Shown: piece after piece, positions 1 through 8,506 of the stretch
Position numbering within the stretch: the stretch's first letter is position 1
How the letters are laid out: every line of letters begins with the position of its first letter
Assembly: GCF_000304335.1 (NCBI RefSeq)
Contig: NZ_CAJF01000008.1
Span: 62,001-126,000, forward strand
Origin: Microbacterium yannicii PS01
Lineage (GTDB): Bacteria > Actinomycetota > Actinomycetes > Actinomycetales > Microbacteriaceae
Direction: 5' to 3'
Length of the DNA stretch: 64,000 bases
Notes under the pieces: generated by a model
The model's input: only the letters and a program-made list of their open reading frames with translations
Databases searched by the model: none
Told to the model about the DNA's origin: nothing
Translations under genes and position numbers: made by a program

Positions 1-327
1 GCCGGGGCCGAGGCATCCGTCGCCGCCGAGCAGGTTGCGGCGGCCCTGTCGCTTCCGGCCGACGCGGTGCGCGCCGACCGTCGCGATGCGGTGGTCGCCT
101 TCGAGTCGGAGGATGCCGCAGCCGCCGCACTCCGCGACCTCGTGACCGCCGGACTGGGTGTGGTCGAGTTCGCCGCGGCCCAGGGCACCCTCGAGCGCAC
201 CTTCCTCGACCTCGGCGAGGGCGTGCCGCCGCAGGTGGCGGCGACCGAGCAGGCGCCCGAGCCGGTGCCCCCGGCATCCGCTTCTTCCGAACCCTCCGCG
301 ACCGACGAAGGCGAGGCGACCGCGTGA
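1..327 (+). CDS. ABC transporter ATP-binding protein, C-terminal fragment
   Basis: The reading frame is open from the first base and ends at TGA 325-327, giving 108 C-terminal residues. They include GTLERTFLDLGEG, the kind of ending seen in ABC-2 type ATPases whose substrate-specific tail follows the nucleotide-binding domain. Walker and signature motifs lie outside the window. The stop overlaps the GTG start of the permease gene (GTGA), so the two are translationally coupled and presumably form one exporter with the next protein. The tail ends in a Pro/Ala/Glu-rich stretch. Confidence 0.75.
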   Translation, partial: AGAEASVAAEQVAAALSLPADAVRADRRDAVVAFESEDAAAAALRDLVTAGLGVVEFAAAQGTLERTFLDLGEGVPPQVAATEQAPEPVPPASASSEPSATDEGEATA

Positions 328-1421
328 ACGGTCAGCGACTGGGAACCATCGTCGGACTCGAGCTGACGCAGCGCACCCGCAGCGTCGCCTGGTATGTGCT
401 GCTCGGCGTCTTCGGGGTGATCCTCGCCATCGTCACCGGCCTGTCGTTCGTGGCCTGGAACTTCACCGACGGTCCCGGTGCGGCGATCTACTCCACCATC
501 GTCTACATCACCCTGCTGCTGGTCGTGCTCGTCTCGCCCACGCTCAGCGGCAACGCGATCAACGGCGATCGGGATGCCGCGACGCTCGCACCGGTGCAGG
601 TCACACTCGCGACGACCGCCGAGATCCTCATCGGCAAGTTCCTCGCGGCGTGGGTCACCGGCCTGGCGTTCGTCGCGGTCTCGATCCCCTTCCTTCTCAT
701 CGCGACGCTCGGGGGTGGGGGCGACCCCGCCACGATCGGCGTCTCGCTCCTCGTGCTCGTCTTCGAGGTGGGCATCATCGCGGCGATCGGCGTCGCGCTC
801 AGCGGCATCCTCTCGCGCCCGCTGTTCTCAGTGGCGACGACCTACCTCGTCGTCGCGGCGCTCGTCATCGGCACCCTGATCGCGTTCGCTCTGGTCGGCT
901 TCACGGTCCGCTCCGAGGCGACCAGCGAGTACCGCTCGTACAACTACGAGGAGTACGAAGGCGACACCTACCCGTGCCTGCCCGGCGAGGAGCCGACCGG
1001 CGAGTATTCCTGCGACGAGGATGCTGAGATCACGTGCGGCCAATGGCAGGTCTCGACCTACGAGGTGCCGCGCTTCGACCGCGTGTGGTGGCTGCTCGCG
1101 GCGAACCCGTTCGTGATCCTCGCCGATGCCACCCCGACGCAGTTCGACGCCAACGGCTACCCGGTCGACCTCTTCGGCCAGATCAAGACCGGGGTGAGGT
1201 ACGCCCAACAGCCGCCCGACCTCGAGCAGCGCTGGGATGACTGCTCGCGCGAGCCGGTGGAGGACACGCCCACGCCGGAGGAGATCATGGCACGCACGGC
1301 GCCGAGCTGGTTCGTGGGCATGGCGCTGCAGGCGCTGCTGGCAGCCGGTCTGCTGTGGTGGTCGTGGGCGCGTACGAAGACGCCCGCCGGTCGACTCCCG
1401 AAGGGCAGCCGCATCGCGTAG
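324..1421 (+). CDS. ABC-2 type transporter permease
   Basis: A 365-residue membrane protein starting at GTG 324, inside the stop of the ATPase gene. Hydrophobic segments appear near residues 20-45, 55-75, 100-125, 135-160, 170-195 and 335-355. Between about 200 and 335 lies a polar, probably external region with several Cys (PCLPGEEPTGEYSC, EITCGQWQ) that could form disulfides. It fits the ABC-2 permease family and would pair with the upstream ATPase. The substrate cannot be read from the sequence. Confidence 0.8.
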   Translation: MNGQRLGTIVGLELTQRTRSVAWYVLLGVFGVILAIVTGLSFVAWNFTDGPGAAIYSTIVYITLLLVVLVSPTLSGNAINGDRDAATLAPVQVTLATTAEILIGKFLAAWVTGLAFVAVSIPFLLIATLGGGGDPATIGVSLLVLVFEVGIIAAIGVALSGILSRPLFSVATTYLVVAALVIGTLIAFALVGFTVRSEATSEYRSYNYEEYEGDTYPCLPGEEPTGEYSCDEDAEITCGQWQVSTYEVPRFDRVWWLLAANPFVILADATPTQFDANGYPVDLFGQIKTGVRYAQQPPDLEQRWDDCSREPVEDTPTPEEIMARTAPSWFVGMALQALLAAGLLWWSWARTKTPAGRLPKGSRIA

Positions 1422-1442
1422 CGAATCGAGTGCGGCGTTTTC

Positions 1443-1469
1443 TGTCACATCCTGACGCCCCATCCGGTC
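1443..1469 (+). promoter_or_regulatory. Putative ECF41-type promoter upstream of the NmrA-like reductase
   Basis: TGTCACA at 1443-1449 is followed after 16 bases by GGTC at 1466-1469. The reported consensus for ECF41 sigma factors, from memory, is TGTCACA, about 16 bases, then CGTC, so the -35 matches exactly and the -10 differs by one base. It sits 59 bases before the start at 1528, directly ahead of the two-gene unit that encodes an ECF41-like sigma factor. Confidence 0.6.
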
Positions 1470-1527
1470 TTGGCTGGTGAGCCCGTGCGCGCCCGCGCGC
1501 GGACCGCTGGGACGGAGAGGGATCGAC

Positions 1528-2322
1528 ATGAGAATCGCTGTCATCGGAGGAACGGGCCTGATCGGCACGCGCGTCGTCGCCCGGCTGCGTGAGACCGGTC
1601 ACGACGTCGTCGTCGCGGCGCGCGCCACTGGCGTGAACTCCTACACCGGAGAAGGGCTCGAAGAGGCGCTCGAGGGCGTCGAGACCGTGGTCGACACCTC
1701 GAACTCGTCGTACCTCGACGAAGAGGCCGCGCGCGAGTTCTTCTACGCCTCGACGATGAACCTGCTCACGTACGGCGACGCGGCCGGCGTGCGGCATCAC
1801 GTCGCGCTGTCCGTGGTGGGCACCGACCGCCTGGCGCGGTCGGAGGGCGGGTACTTCCAGGCCAAGGCCGCGCAGGAACGCCTGATCGTGGCCTCGGGCC
1901 GGCCGTACTCGATCGTGCACGGCACGCAGTTCTTCGAGTTCGTCCGCAGCATCACCGCCGCCGCCATGCGCAGCGGAATCGCCCGCGTCGCCGATGCGCT
2001 CGTGCAGCCCATCGCGGCCGACGACGTCGCCGCCGCCGTCGCCCGCGCGGCGCTCGGCCGGCCGACCCGGTCGATCGTCGAGCACGCCGGTCCCGAGATC
2101 TTCGAGCTGCGCGAGCTGGCGGAGAGGGAGCTGCAGTGGACCAGCGACGAACGCGAGGTCGTCGCCGACCCGCTCGCGACGTACTTCGGAGCCCGGCTGG
2201 AGCGTTGGGAGCTGCTGCCTGACGCGGACGCGGTCATCGCCCCGACGACCTTCCACGAGTGGCGGGTCCAGGCGCCCGACACCTCGGGTCTGGTCGTGCA
2301 CGCCTCCGCGGGCGTACGCTGA
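1528..2322 (+). CDS. NAD(P)-binding NmrA-like / SDR family oxidoreductase
   Basis: A 264-residue atypical short-chain dehydrogenase. The N-terminus shows the Rossmann motif GGTGLIG at residues 7-13, followed by an NmrA-type fold without the classical YxxxK pair. The ATG at 1528 is preceded by GGAGAGG and begins exactly at the Rossmann strand, so it is preferred over an upstream GTG. The gene lies immediately before an ECF41-type sigma factor gene. Oxidoreductases of this kind are among the conserved neighbours of ECF41 sigma factors and their usual regulatory targets. The substrate is unknown. Confidence 0.8.
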   Translation: MRIAVIGGTGLIGTRVVARLRETGHDVVVAARATGVNSYTGEGLEEALEGVETVVDTSNSSYLDEEAAREFFYASTMNLLTYGDAAGVRHHVALSVVGTDRLARSEGGYFQAKAAQERLIVASGRPYSIVHGTQFFEFVRSITAAAMRSGIARVADALVQPIAADDVAAAVARAALGRPTRSIVEHAGPEIFELRELAERELQWTSDEREVVADPLATYFGARLERWELLPDADAVIAPTTFHEWRVQAPDTSGLVVHASAGVR

Positions 2323-2348
2323 GCGCGGCAACCGGGGTGAGAGGCGGC

Positions 2349-3254
2349 ATGGGGTCGAGCACGGCGCCCGCGGCCGACGCGGAAGACATGGACTCGGCCG
2401 TCGACGTCTTCGAACAGCATCGGCGCCGGATCTTCGGCATCGCCTACCGGATGCTCGGCACGGTCGCCGACGCCGAAGACATCGTGCAAGAGACCTGGAT
2501 CCGCTGGCAGAACACCGACCGTGACAGCATCCTCGAGCCCGCCGCCTTCCTGGCGACGATCGCGACGCGGCTGTCGATCAACGCGACGCAGTCCGCTCGC
2601 GCTCGCCGCGAGACCTACATCGGGCCGTGGCTCCCCGAGCCCGTGAACACGGATGCCGATCCGGCGCTCGGCGCGGAGCGCGGCGAGGCCTTGCAGTTCG
2701 CCATCCTGCTCACGCTCGAGAAGCTCACGCCCACCGAGCGTGCGGCCTACATCCTGCGGGAGGCCCTCGACTATCCGTACGAGCGGATCGCCGACATCGT
2801 CGGGGCGACCGTCGAGAGCGCCCGGCAGCTGGTGAGCCGGGCGCGCAAGCACCTGGCCTCGGCGAAGCGCGCCCAGGTGGCGGCATCCGACCATCGCCGT
2901 CTCCTCGAGGCGTTCCTCGTCGCAGCGCAGAAGGGTGACGTCTCGGCGCTCGAGAAGCTGTTCGCCGACGACGTCGTCAGCTACACCGACGGCAATGGGG
3001 TCAAGCTCGCGGCGCGCATCCCGGTGGCCGGAAGGCACCGGGTCGCGCAGTTCATCGCGTCGTGGTCGAGTCACTTCTGGGTCGGCAAGACCATCGACTG
3101 GGTCGAGCTCAACGGGCGCCCGGCGGCGACGATCTCGGACGCCGACGGTGTGATGACGACGTGCGCGCTCACGATGTCGGACGACGGCATCATGCAGGTG
3201 TTCTGGACGATGAGCCCCGACAAGCTGCGGCACGCCGCGCCGGCGGGGGCATGA
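2349..3254 (+). CDS. ECF41-family RNA polymerase sigma factor (SigJ-like)
   Basis: A 301-residue sigma factor with sigma-2 around residues 15-85 (IFGIAYRMLGTVADAEDIVQ), sigma-4 around 115-165, then a SnoaL-like C-terminal extension. The linker contains WLPEP, and the extension contains DGNGVK and SPDKL, close to the WLPEP, DGGGR and NPDKL motifs that define ECF41. In that group the extension modulates sigma activity in place of a separate anti-sigma factor. It starts 26 bases after the reductase gene, at an ATG preceded by GGGGTGAGAGG. The promoter at 1443 suggests autoregulation of the pair. Confidence 0.88.
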   Translation: MGSSTAPAADAEDMDSAVDVFEQHRRRIFGIAYRMLGTVADAEDIVQETWIRWQNTDRDSILEPAAFLATIATRLSINATQSARARRETYIGPWLPEPVNTDADPALGAERGEALQFAILLTLEKLTPTERAAYILREALDYPYERIADIVGATVESARQLVSRARKHLASAKRAQVAASDHRRLLEAFLVAAQKGDVSALEKLFADDVVSYTDGNGVKLAARIPVAGRHRVAQFIASWSSHFWVGKTIDWVELNGRPAATISDADGVMTTCALTMSDDGIMQVFWTMSPDKLRHAAPAGA

Positions 3255-3287
3255 GCCGCTGACGGCGACCCTTGCGGCGGACGGAGG

Positions 3288-4124
3288 CTACGGCATCCGC
3301 TCCCGGACGATGCGAGCCGTCGCCTCGGGGTCTGGCCGGTGCATCACCGACTCCGGCACGATCACGTACTCGGCCGTGGGCATCTCTTCGGCGAGCCGGT
3401 CGGCCGCAGAGATGAGCACCGGGAAGGTCTGCTCGCCGCGCAGGATCGTCACCGGCGCGCTCACACCGAGCATGTCGGACGTCGGCGTGGAGAGCTGACG
3501 AACCAGCGCGGCGTCGTAGACCGTCGACTGCGCGAGCGGAAGGAGCGAAGCGAACTGATCGCTGGCCCGGATGCTGTCGACCATCTGCTGCGGGAGCCCG
3601 ACGCCCTCGAGCTGGAAGGTCACGATCGCCTCGCCAGCCGCGCCGGCGTCGACGAGGGACTGAAGCCGGTCCGGAAGGTCGTCGGCGGGTTCGTCGACGC
3701 CGAAGTGCAGGGGCGGCTCCGACAGGAACAGCGCCTGAACCGGCACGCCCAGCGAGGCCGCGAAGAGCGCGAGCACCGCGCCCGACGAGTGGCCCAGCAC
3801 CGCGGCGTCGCCTCCGGCCGCCTCGATCACGGCGGCGAGGTCCTCCGTCTCGCGTTCGGGGGAGGAGCCGCGTGCGTCGCCGCTCGAGCCTCGCGCACGT
3901 CGGTCCCAGGTGACGGCGCGCAAGCCGGCTCTCGAGAGTGCCGAGGCGAGAGCGCCGGCATCGACGCCGCGCGACATCGCTCCGCCGACGATCACGACGA
4001 CCGGCCCATCGCCGACCTGCTCGTACGCGATGCGGGTGCCGTCTGCAGAGGTCACGGTGTCCATGCCGTCAGGCAACCACGGGGCTCCGACAGTGGCAAG
4101 GCGCCCGGTGGGCTTGTCGGTCAT
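3288..4124 (-). CDS. Alpha/beta hydrolase
   Basis: A 278-residue alpha/beta-hydrolase with the nucleophile elbow GHSSG and a C-terminal His in ESVMHRPDP. The core begins at MDTVTSADGTRIAYEQ (possible start 4064). The start at 4124 has a weak GAGG upstream; 4064 has no visible ribosome binding site. The protein is a distant paralog of the hydrolase at 50481-51284, which shares the N-terminal pattern VTSxDGTRI. It is convergent with the sigma factor gene. Substrate unknown. Confidence 0.8.
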   Translation of the reverse strand: MTDKPTGRLATVGAPWLPDGMDTVTSADGTRIAYEQVGDGPVVVIVGGAMSRGVDAGALASALSRAGLRAVTWDRRARGSSGDARGSSPERETEDLAAVIEAAGGDAAVLGHSSGAVLALFAASLGVPVQALFLSEPPLHFGVDEPADDLPDRLQSLVDAGAAGEAIVTFQLEGVGLPQQMVDSIRASDQFASLLPLAQSTVYDAALVRQLSTPTSDMLGVSAPVTILRGEQTFPVLISAADRLAEEMPTAEYVIVPESVMHRPDPEATARIVRERMP

Positions 4125-4206
4125 GACGGCCTCGGGTCCGGTGAGTGGGCGTCCGTCAGCGGACGGACTCGGAGACGGCAGTCTGCTGACGCGGGGATGC
4201 CGGGCG

Positions 4207-4719
4207 TCAGTCGGTCCCCGCGGTGCTGCTGCGCCGCTCGATCAGAAGGGTGTCTCGCCACCGGCCGGTATGCGGCCCGATTTCGGCACGCGCGATCCGC
4301 TCGCGCCGCCCGACCACGCGGAATCCCGCCGATTCGTGCACCCTCAGGCTGGCGGCGTTGTCGGGAAAGATGCTCGACTGGATCGTCCAGATCCCGGCAC
4401 CGTCCGCCGAGGCGATGAACGCGTCCAGCAGCACGCGCCCGATTCCCCGGCCCCGCGCGGAGCGGTCGATGTACACCGAGTGCTCGACGACTCCGCGATA
4501 CGCGGGGCGACTCGAGACCGCGGATGCCGCGATCCAGCCGACGATCGCTCCATCGGAGTCGACCGCGACCAGGCGCAGATCGGGCAGCCGGCCCACGTCG
4601 AACGCCTCCCATGCCGGGGTCGCCACCTCGAAGGTCGCCTCGCCGTCTTCGATGCCCTGCCCGTAGATCCTCTCGACGTCCGGCCAGTCCGCGGCGGTCA
4701 TCGCCCGGAGCGCGATCAC
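4207..4719 (-). CDS. GNAT family N-acetyltransferase (phosphinothricin acetyltransferase-like)
   Basis: A 170-residue acetyltransferase with the acetyl-CoA loop ARGRGIGRVLLDAFI and the late NAASLRVHESAGF motif typical of PAT/Bar-like GNATs. The start is GTG 4719: it overlaps the TGA of the upstream flavoprotein gene (GTGA), so translation is coupled. A longer reading to 4821 adds low-complexity residues and is rejected. PAT-like GNATs occur in ars clusters, where ArsN1/ArsN2 acetylate arsenicals or phosphinothricin-like compounds. That role is possible here but inferred only from position. Confidence 0.8.
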   Translation of the reverse strand: MIALRAMTAADWPDVERIYGQGIEDGEATFEVATPAWEAFDVGRLPDLRLVAVDSDGAIVGWIAASAVSSRPAYRGVVEHSVYIDRSARGRGIGRVLLDAFIASADGAGIWTIQSSIFPDNAASLRVHESAGFRVVGRRERIARAEIGPHTGRWRDTLLIERRSSTAGTD

Positions 4720-6038
4720 GAGCAACAGCCGTCGCCGTCGCCCAGACCCGTCGAGCACACCCCGGTGGCCGGCAGCGTGAGTTCGACCTGGGATGCCGAG
4801 GTCAGGTCGCCCGCCAGCCATGCCGTGACGGAGCGCACCTGCTCGTAGCCGGTGGCCAGGAGGAAGGTCGGGGCGCGGCCGTAGGACTTCATGCCGACGA
4901 TGAAGAAGCCCTTCTCCGGGTGGGTCAGCTCCGAGAAGCCGTGGGGCTCGACCGTGCCGCAGGAGTGCACATTCGGGTCGATGAGCGGCGCGAGTCGCTT
5001 CGGCGCCTCCACGATCTCGTCGAGCTCGAGCCGGATCTCGCGGAGCATGTCGAGGTCGGGGCGGAAGCCGGTCGCGTTGACCACGACATCCGTCACGTGC
5101 GTGACCAGCTCCCCGTCTCGGTGCCCGACCAGCTCAACCCGCTCGCCGCCCGGACCACGGCGGGCGCGGATGATCTCGAACCCGTCGATCACCGTGATCA
5201 CGCCGTCGGCGACCGCCTGATCGACGCGGCTCCCGAGCCGTGCGCGGTCGGCGAGCTCGTCGTCGGCCGACGACGAGACGCGAACGGCCTGCGCGTTGCG
5301 GATCAGCCACGCCACCGAGGTGCCCGGCTCCTGTCGGACGAGCTCGACGAGGGCGAGCAGCGTGTTCGCCGCCGAGTGCCCGGCACCGACCACGGTGGTC
5401 CGGCGACCCGAGAATCGCGTGCGATCACGGCCCAGCACATCGGGGAGGGCAGGGCTCACCGCATCGGCGATGTCGCTCATGCCCAGCAGCTCCAGGCCGC
5501 TCGAGGAGAGCGGGTTCGGCGAGAGATAGGTGCCCGACGCGTCGATCACGGCGCGGGCGATCACTTCCTCCACGTCGCCATCGGTGGTGCGGATCCGGAG
5601 CGCGAACGGCGTCGTGGCGCGGCCGCGAGTACGCGTCCGGTCCATGCCCTCCCGGGTGACGGCGACGACCTGCACGCCCAGACGGGTGCGCGATGCGATC
5701 TCGTCCAGCTCGGCGAGTGGAGCCACGTATCGCTCGACGAGCTCGGTCCCGGTGGGGGCCCGCTCCGGCTCCGGCAGCTCCCAGCCTCGCGCTTCGAGCA
5801 GCCGGCGCGACGCCGGGTCGACGAGGTGCTTCCATGGCGAGAACAGGCGCGTGTGGCCCCATGCGCGCACGCTGGCACCCGCTCGACCGCCCGATTCGAA
5901 GAGGAGGAAGTCGATGCCACGCTCGACGAGATGGGCGGCGGCGGCGAGACCGATCGGTCCTGCGCCGATGATCGCGACGGGCAGTGTCGACAGACGATCG
6001 TTCTCGGTGACTCGGGGAGTCAGGTCGATAAGGGTCAC
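4716..6038 (-). CDS. Flavin-dependent monooxygenase, ArsO-like
   Basis: A 440-residue FAD/NAD(P)H flavoprotein with an N-terminal FAD motif GAGPIGLAAAAHL near residue 25, a second dinucleotide motif VVGAGHSAANTLLAL near residue 215, and ATGFRPD near 330. The tail is short and cysteine-containing, ending GDGCCS. ArsO-type flavoproteins of arsenic clusters have this layout. The start is GTG 6038 with AGGAGG five bases upstream. The gene is divergent from an ArsR gene that carries thiol-rich metal-binding motifs, and each start has its own operator copy. No arsB, acr3 or arsC is present nearby. Confidence 0.78.
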   Translation of the reverse strand: MTLIDLTPRVTENDRLSTLPVAIIGAGPIGLAAAAHLVERGIDFLLFESGGRAGASVRAWGHTRLFSPWKHLVDPASRRLLEARGWELPEPERAPTGTELVERYVAPLAELDEIASRTRLGVQVVAVTREGMDRTRTRGRATTPFALRIRTTDGDVEEVIARAVIDASGTYLSPNPLSSSGLELLGMSDIADAVSPALPDVLGRDRTRFSGRRTTVVGAGHSAANTLLALVELVRQEPGTSVAWLIRNAQAVRVSSSADDELADRARLGSRVDQAVADGVITVIDGFEIIRARRGPGGERVELVGHRDGELVTHVTDVVVNATGFRPDLDMLREIRLELDEIVEAPKRLAPLIDPNVHSCGTVEPHGFSELTHPEKGFFIVGMKSYGRAPTFLLATGYEQVRSVTAWLAGDLTSASQVELTLPATGVCSTGLGDGDGCCS

Positions 6039-6052
6039 GGCATCCTCCTGGA

Positions 6053-6072
6053 ATATCGATGATCGTCGATAC
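6053..6072. promoter_or_regulatory. ArsR operator copy 1
   Basis: ATATCGA at 6053-6059, six spacer bases, then TCGATAC at 6066-6072. It differs by one base from the second copy and has the same spacing. It lies 15 bases upstream of the flavoprotein start on the minus strand, where a bound repressor would block that promoter. Confidence 0.65.
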
Positions 6073-6104
6073 CTGATTGTTCCTCGGGCTATCGATGTCT
6101 GTCA

Positions 6105-6124
6105 ATATCGATTACTGTCGATAT
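6105..6124. promoter_or_regulatory. ArsR operator copy 2
   Basis: A perfect inverted repeat, ATATCGA at 6105-6111 and TCGATAT at 6118-6124 with a six-base spacer. It abuts the ATG of arsR at 6125, leaving no room for a Shine-Dalgarno sequence, so arsR is probably translated from a leaderless or very short leader transcript and is autorepressed. Confidence 0.7.
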
Positions 6125-6475
6125 ATGACGACGCTGCTCGAAGTCGCGGACACGACCGCCGCTGCCTGCTGCACGCCACTCGTCCGCGAGCAGCTCTCGG
6201 CGTCGGAGGCGGAGCGGCTCGCCGGCACCATGAAGGCGCTCGCCGATCCCACCCGGCTGCGGCTGCTCTCGATCGTCGCGGCGTCAGAGGACGCCGAGGC
6301 CTGCGTGTGCGATCTGATCGAACCCGTAGGTCTGAGCCAGCCGACGGTGTCGCATCATCTGAAGATTCTCACCAGCGCCGGCTTCCTGACCCGCAGCAAG
6401 CGCGGGACCTGGGCCTATTTCCGGCTCGTCCCCGGCGCACTGGACCGTCTGTCGAAGTTTCTCGACGCCTCGTAA
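6125..6475 (+). CDS. arsR: ArsR family metalloregulator
   Basis: A 116-residue winged-helix repressor with HTH VGLSQPTVSHHLKIL. Candidate metalloid ligands are adjacent Cys15 and Cys16 near the N-terminus plus Cys60 and Cys62 in ACVCDL before the recognition helices. The N-terminal Cys pair with a Cys in the CVCDL region resembles the As(III) site of Corynebacterium ArsR. The ATG at 6125 directly follows an operator half-site. It probably represses itself and the divergent flavoprotein-acetyltransferase operon until arsenite or antimonite binds. Confidence 0.85.
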   Translation: MTTLLEVADTTAAACCTPLVREQLSASEAERLAGTMKALADPTRLRLLSIVAASEDAEACVCDLIEPVGLSQPTVSHHLKILTSAGFLTRSKRGTWAYFRLVPGALDRLSKFLDAS

Positions 6476-6603
6476 CCCGCTCAGCTCGCGTTGCCGTGCC
6501 GCGGTAGGGCGCGCCCCGGTGCACCGGCAGCCGGGCTAGCATCCGGAGGTTCGCGCGACAACCCCTGTCCGGGTCGACGCAGTGCCGTTCTACGGTCGGG
6601 GCC

Positions 6604-7362
6604 ATGACCCGATCACGAGGCGGCATCCAGGAGGTGGCGAGTGGCGTCTATCTTCTCGAGAAGGCGCTGACCAACTGTTATCTGATCGTCGACGACGACG
6701 GGATCGTGCTCATCGACGGTGGGCTTCCCCGACACTGGCCGCTGCTGACGGAGGCGGTGCGGCGGGTGGGCGCGACGCCCGACGACATCGACGCCGTGAT
6801 CCTCACGCACGCGCACTTCGACCATGTCGGAATGTGCGATCGACTCATTCGCGAGCACCGGGTCGTCTCGCACGTGCACCCGAAGGATCACTCGCTGGCG
6901 CGGCATCCGTATCGGTACGCGCACGAATCGCCGCGCGTGCGCTACCCGTTCCGCTACCCGGCCGCCCTTCCGGTCCTCGTGCGGATGACCGCCGCAGGAG
7001 CCTTGGCCGTGAAGGGCGTCGACGCTCGCCCGAGCATCGAGCCGGGTGTGCGGCTCGACATGCCCGGGGGACTGGTGCCGGTGTTCTCGCCGGGGCACAC
7101 CCTCGGGCACTGCGGGTTCCACCGTGCCAAGGACGACATCCTCTTCGCCGGAGATGCCCTGGTGACGATCGATCCGTATACCACCCGCCGTGGTCCGTGC
7201 ATCGTCGCGGGCGCGGCGACGGCCGACAGCACCGCCGCGCTCGCCTCGCTCGAGCAGTTCATCGACACCGAGGCGCGGCTGGTGCTGACCGGTCATGGCG
7301 CACCGTATCGCGGCGGCATCCGGAGCGCCGTCGAGCGAGCGCGGATCGCCGGTCCGGCGTGA
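6604..7362 (+). CDS. MBL fold metallo-hydrolase
   Basis: A 252-residue metallo-beta-lactamase-fold protein with the zinc motif THAHFDHVG near residue 61, a later His in FSPGHTLGH, and Asp in FAGDALV. Length and motif order match the general glyoxalase-II/hydrolase branch. It stands alone on the plus strand and is convergent with the next gene, two bases apart. The specific substrate cannot be assigned. Confidence 0.82.
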   Translation: MTRSRGGIQEVASGVYLLEKALTNCYLIVDDDGIVLIDGGLPRHWPLLTEAVRRVGATPDDIDAVILTHAHFDHVGMCDRLIREHRVVSHVHPKDHSLARHPYRYAHESPRVRYPFRYPAALPVLVRMTAAGALAVKGVDARPSIEPGVRLDMPGGLVPVFSPGHTLGHCGFHRAKDDILFAGDALVTIDPYTTRRGPCIVAGAATADSTAALASLEQFIDTEARLVLTGHGAPYRGGIRSAVERARIAGPA

Positions 7363-7364
7363 CG

Positions 7365-8078
7365 TCAGGCGCCTTCGACGTCTACGACGCCCGGGATCGG
7401 CGAGGCACCGGGGAACTGCGCACGCAGCACGTTGACGCCTTCCTGCGGGTGGGCGTCTGCGACGAGCGACTGGCGCTGCTCTCGGGTCTTCGCGGTGTCG
7501 AGTCCCATGCCCTCTTCCCGGTGCTGTTCCAGGGCAGGGTCGCACTCGCCGTCCCGGTTGAAGGACCACATGAGCATCGGATCGCCCATCGGGATGGCAT
7601 TGCCCGGTTCGCCGTCGTGCCGGCCGGTGTGCCAGGTGTGCCAGGTCTTGCCATAGCTGTTGAGGAGTCGCTTGAGGAAGGCCTTCTCGGCCGCGTCGGG
7701 AAGGCCGGGTGCGATCAGCTGGCCGGAGAGGATCTCGAAGTTGTGCGGGTGCCAGTAGCCGCGCTCCTCGGCCGGGAGAGTCTCGAAGAGGCGCTCCGAC
7801 ACGATGTATTCGATACCGATCAGATTCGCCTCGCGGGTGTTGCCGTCGAAGAGCGCGCACTGGATGAAGTCGTCGTTGACGACGCGGCAGAAGTGATGAG
7901 CCTCCATCTGCATCTGCGGGTCGTCCTTGGCGGGATGAAAACCCACGACATAGACATCGAAGCCCTTGAGCGGAGTGGTGCTCTGCAGGAGGTTCGCCCC
8001 CTGTTCGAGAGCGGCGAGCCAGACTCCCTTGCCCTCACCCGCGGGGACGGTGGGGCTGCGGCGATCCTTCGAGCTCAT
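7365..8078 (-). CDS. DUF1264 (oil-body-associated-protein-like) protein
   Basis: A 237-residue soluble protein matching the DUF1264 family: QMEAHHFCRVVNDDFIQCALFDG followed by LIGIEYIVSERLFETLP and YWHPHNFEILSGQL. Plant members (OBAPs) associate with oil bodies; bacterial members have no established function. There is no signal peptide or membrane segment. The conserved His-rich segments suggest metal or small-molecule binding, which is inference. Confidence 0.75.
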   Translation of the reverse strand: MSSKDRRSPTVPAGEGKGVWLAALEQGANLLQSTTPLKGFDVYVVGFHPAKDDPQMQMEAHHFCRVVNDDFIQCALFDGNTREANLIGIEYIVSERLFETLPAEERGYWHPHNFEILSGQLIAPGLPDAAEKAFLKRLLNSYGKTWHTWHTGRHDGEPGNAIPMGDPMLMWSFNRDGECDPALEQHREEGMGLDTAKTREQRQSLVADAHPQEGVNVLRAQFPGASPIPGVVDVEGA

Positions 8079-8100
8079 GGTGACTGTGGGCGTCGGCTGC

Positions 8101-8418
8101 TCAGGCCGTCCGGATGTCGCCGCGAGGGTCGAGAGCGCTCAGGGCGTCGTCGAACACGAGCGTCTGCAAAATCTCGACCGCGCGGTCGTAGCGGTGCCCT
8201 TCCAGGACCACGTACACGGCGCCGACCACCTCGACGTACCCGATGACGCCGCCGTCCAAGCGGACCTCGTACCGGTCGAAGCCGACGCGAGCCCACTTAA
8301 GGTGGGCGGAGGGGGCGGGTGCGTCGGGCAGGCGACGCATCGGAAGCTGCTTGAGCGACTCGGTGGCGCCCAGACCGGACGCCCTCACATCACGGGCGGA
8401 TACGGTGCTGACGGACAT
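8101..8418 (-). CDS. Hypothetical protein, small beta-rich domain
   Basis: A 105-residue protein of unknown function. The ATG at 8418 is seven bases from an AGGAGG; a GTG at 8421 is the alternative start. The second half, GGVIGYVEVVGAVYVVLEG followed by a short amphipathic helix (AVEILQTLVFDDALSAL), resembles the corresponding part of the protein at 62633-62929, hinting at a small shared domain. It lies downstream of and in the same direction as the 54-residue membrane protein gene. Confidence 0.6.
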   Translation of the reverse strand: MSVSTVSARDVRASGLGATESLKQLPMRRLPDAPAPSAHLKWARVGFDRYEVRLDGGVIGYVEVVGAVYVVLEGHRYDRAVEILQTLVFDDALSALDPRGDIRTA

Positions 8419-8506
8419 CACGCCACCTCCTTATTGCCTTATTGCGATCATCATCGCCGTGTCCGCGAATCGCACGGAGAGGGTTGATTTCGGGAGGCGA
8501 TCTGGG

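Noticed and set aside
1285..3233. Long minus-strand open frames over the reductase and sigma factor genes
   Set aside because: Arg- and His-rich translations without recognisable motifs; they are antisense shadows of well-supported plus-strand genes.
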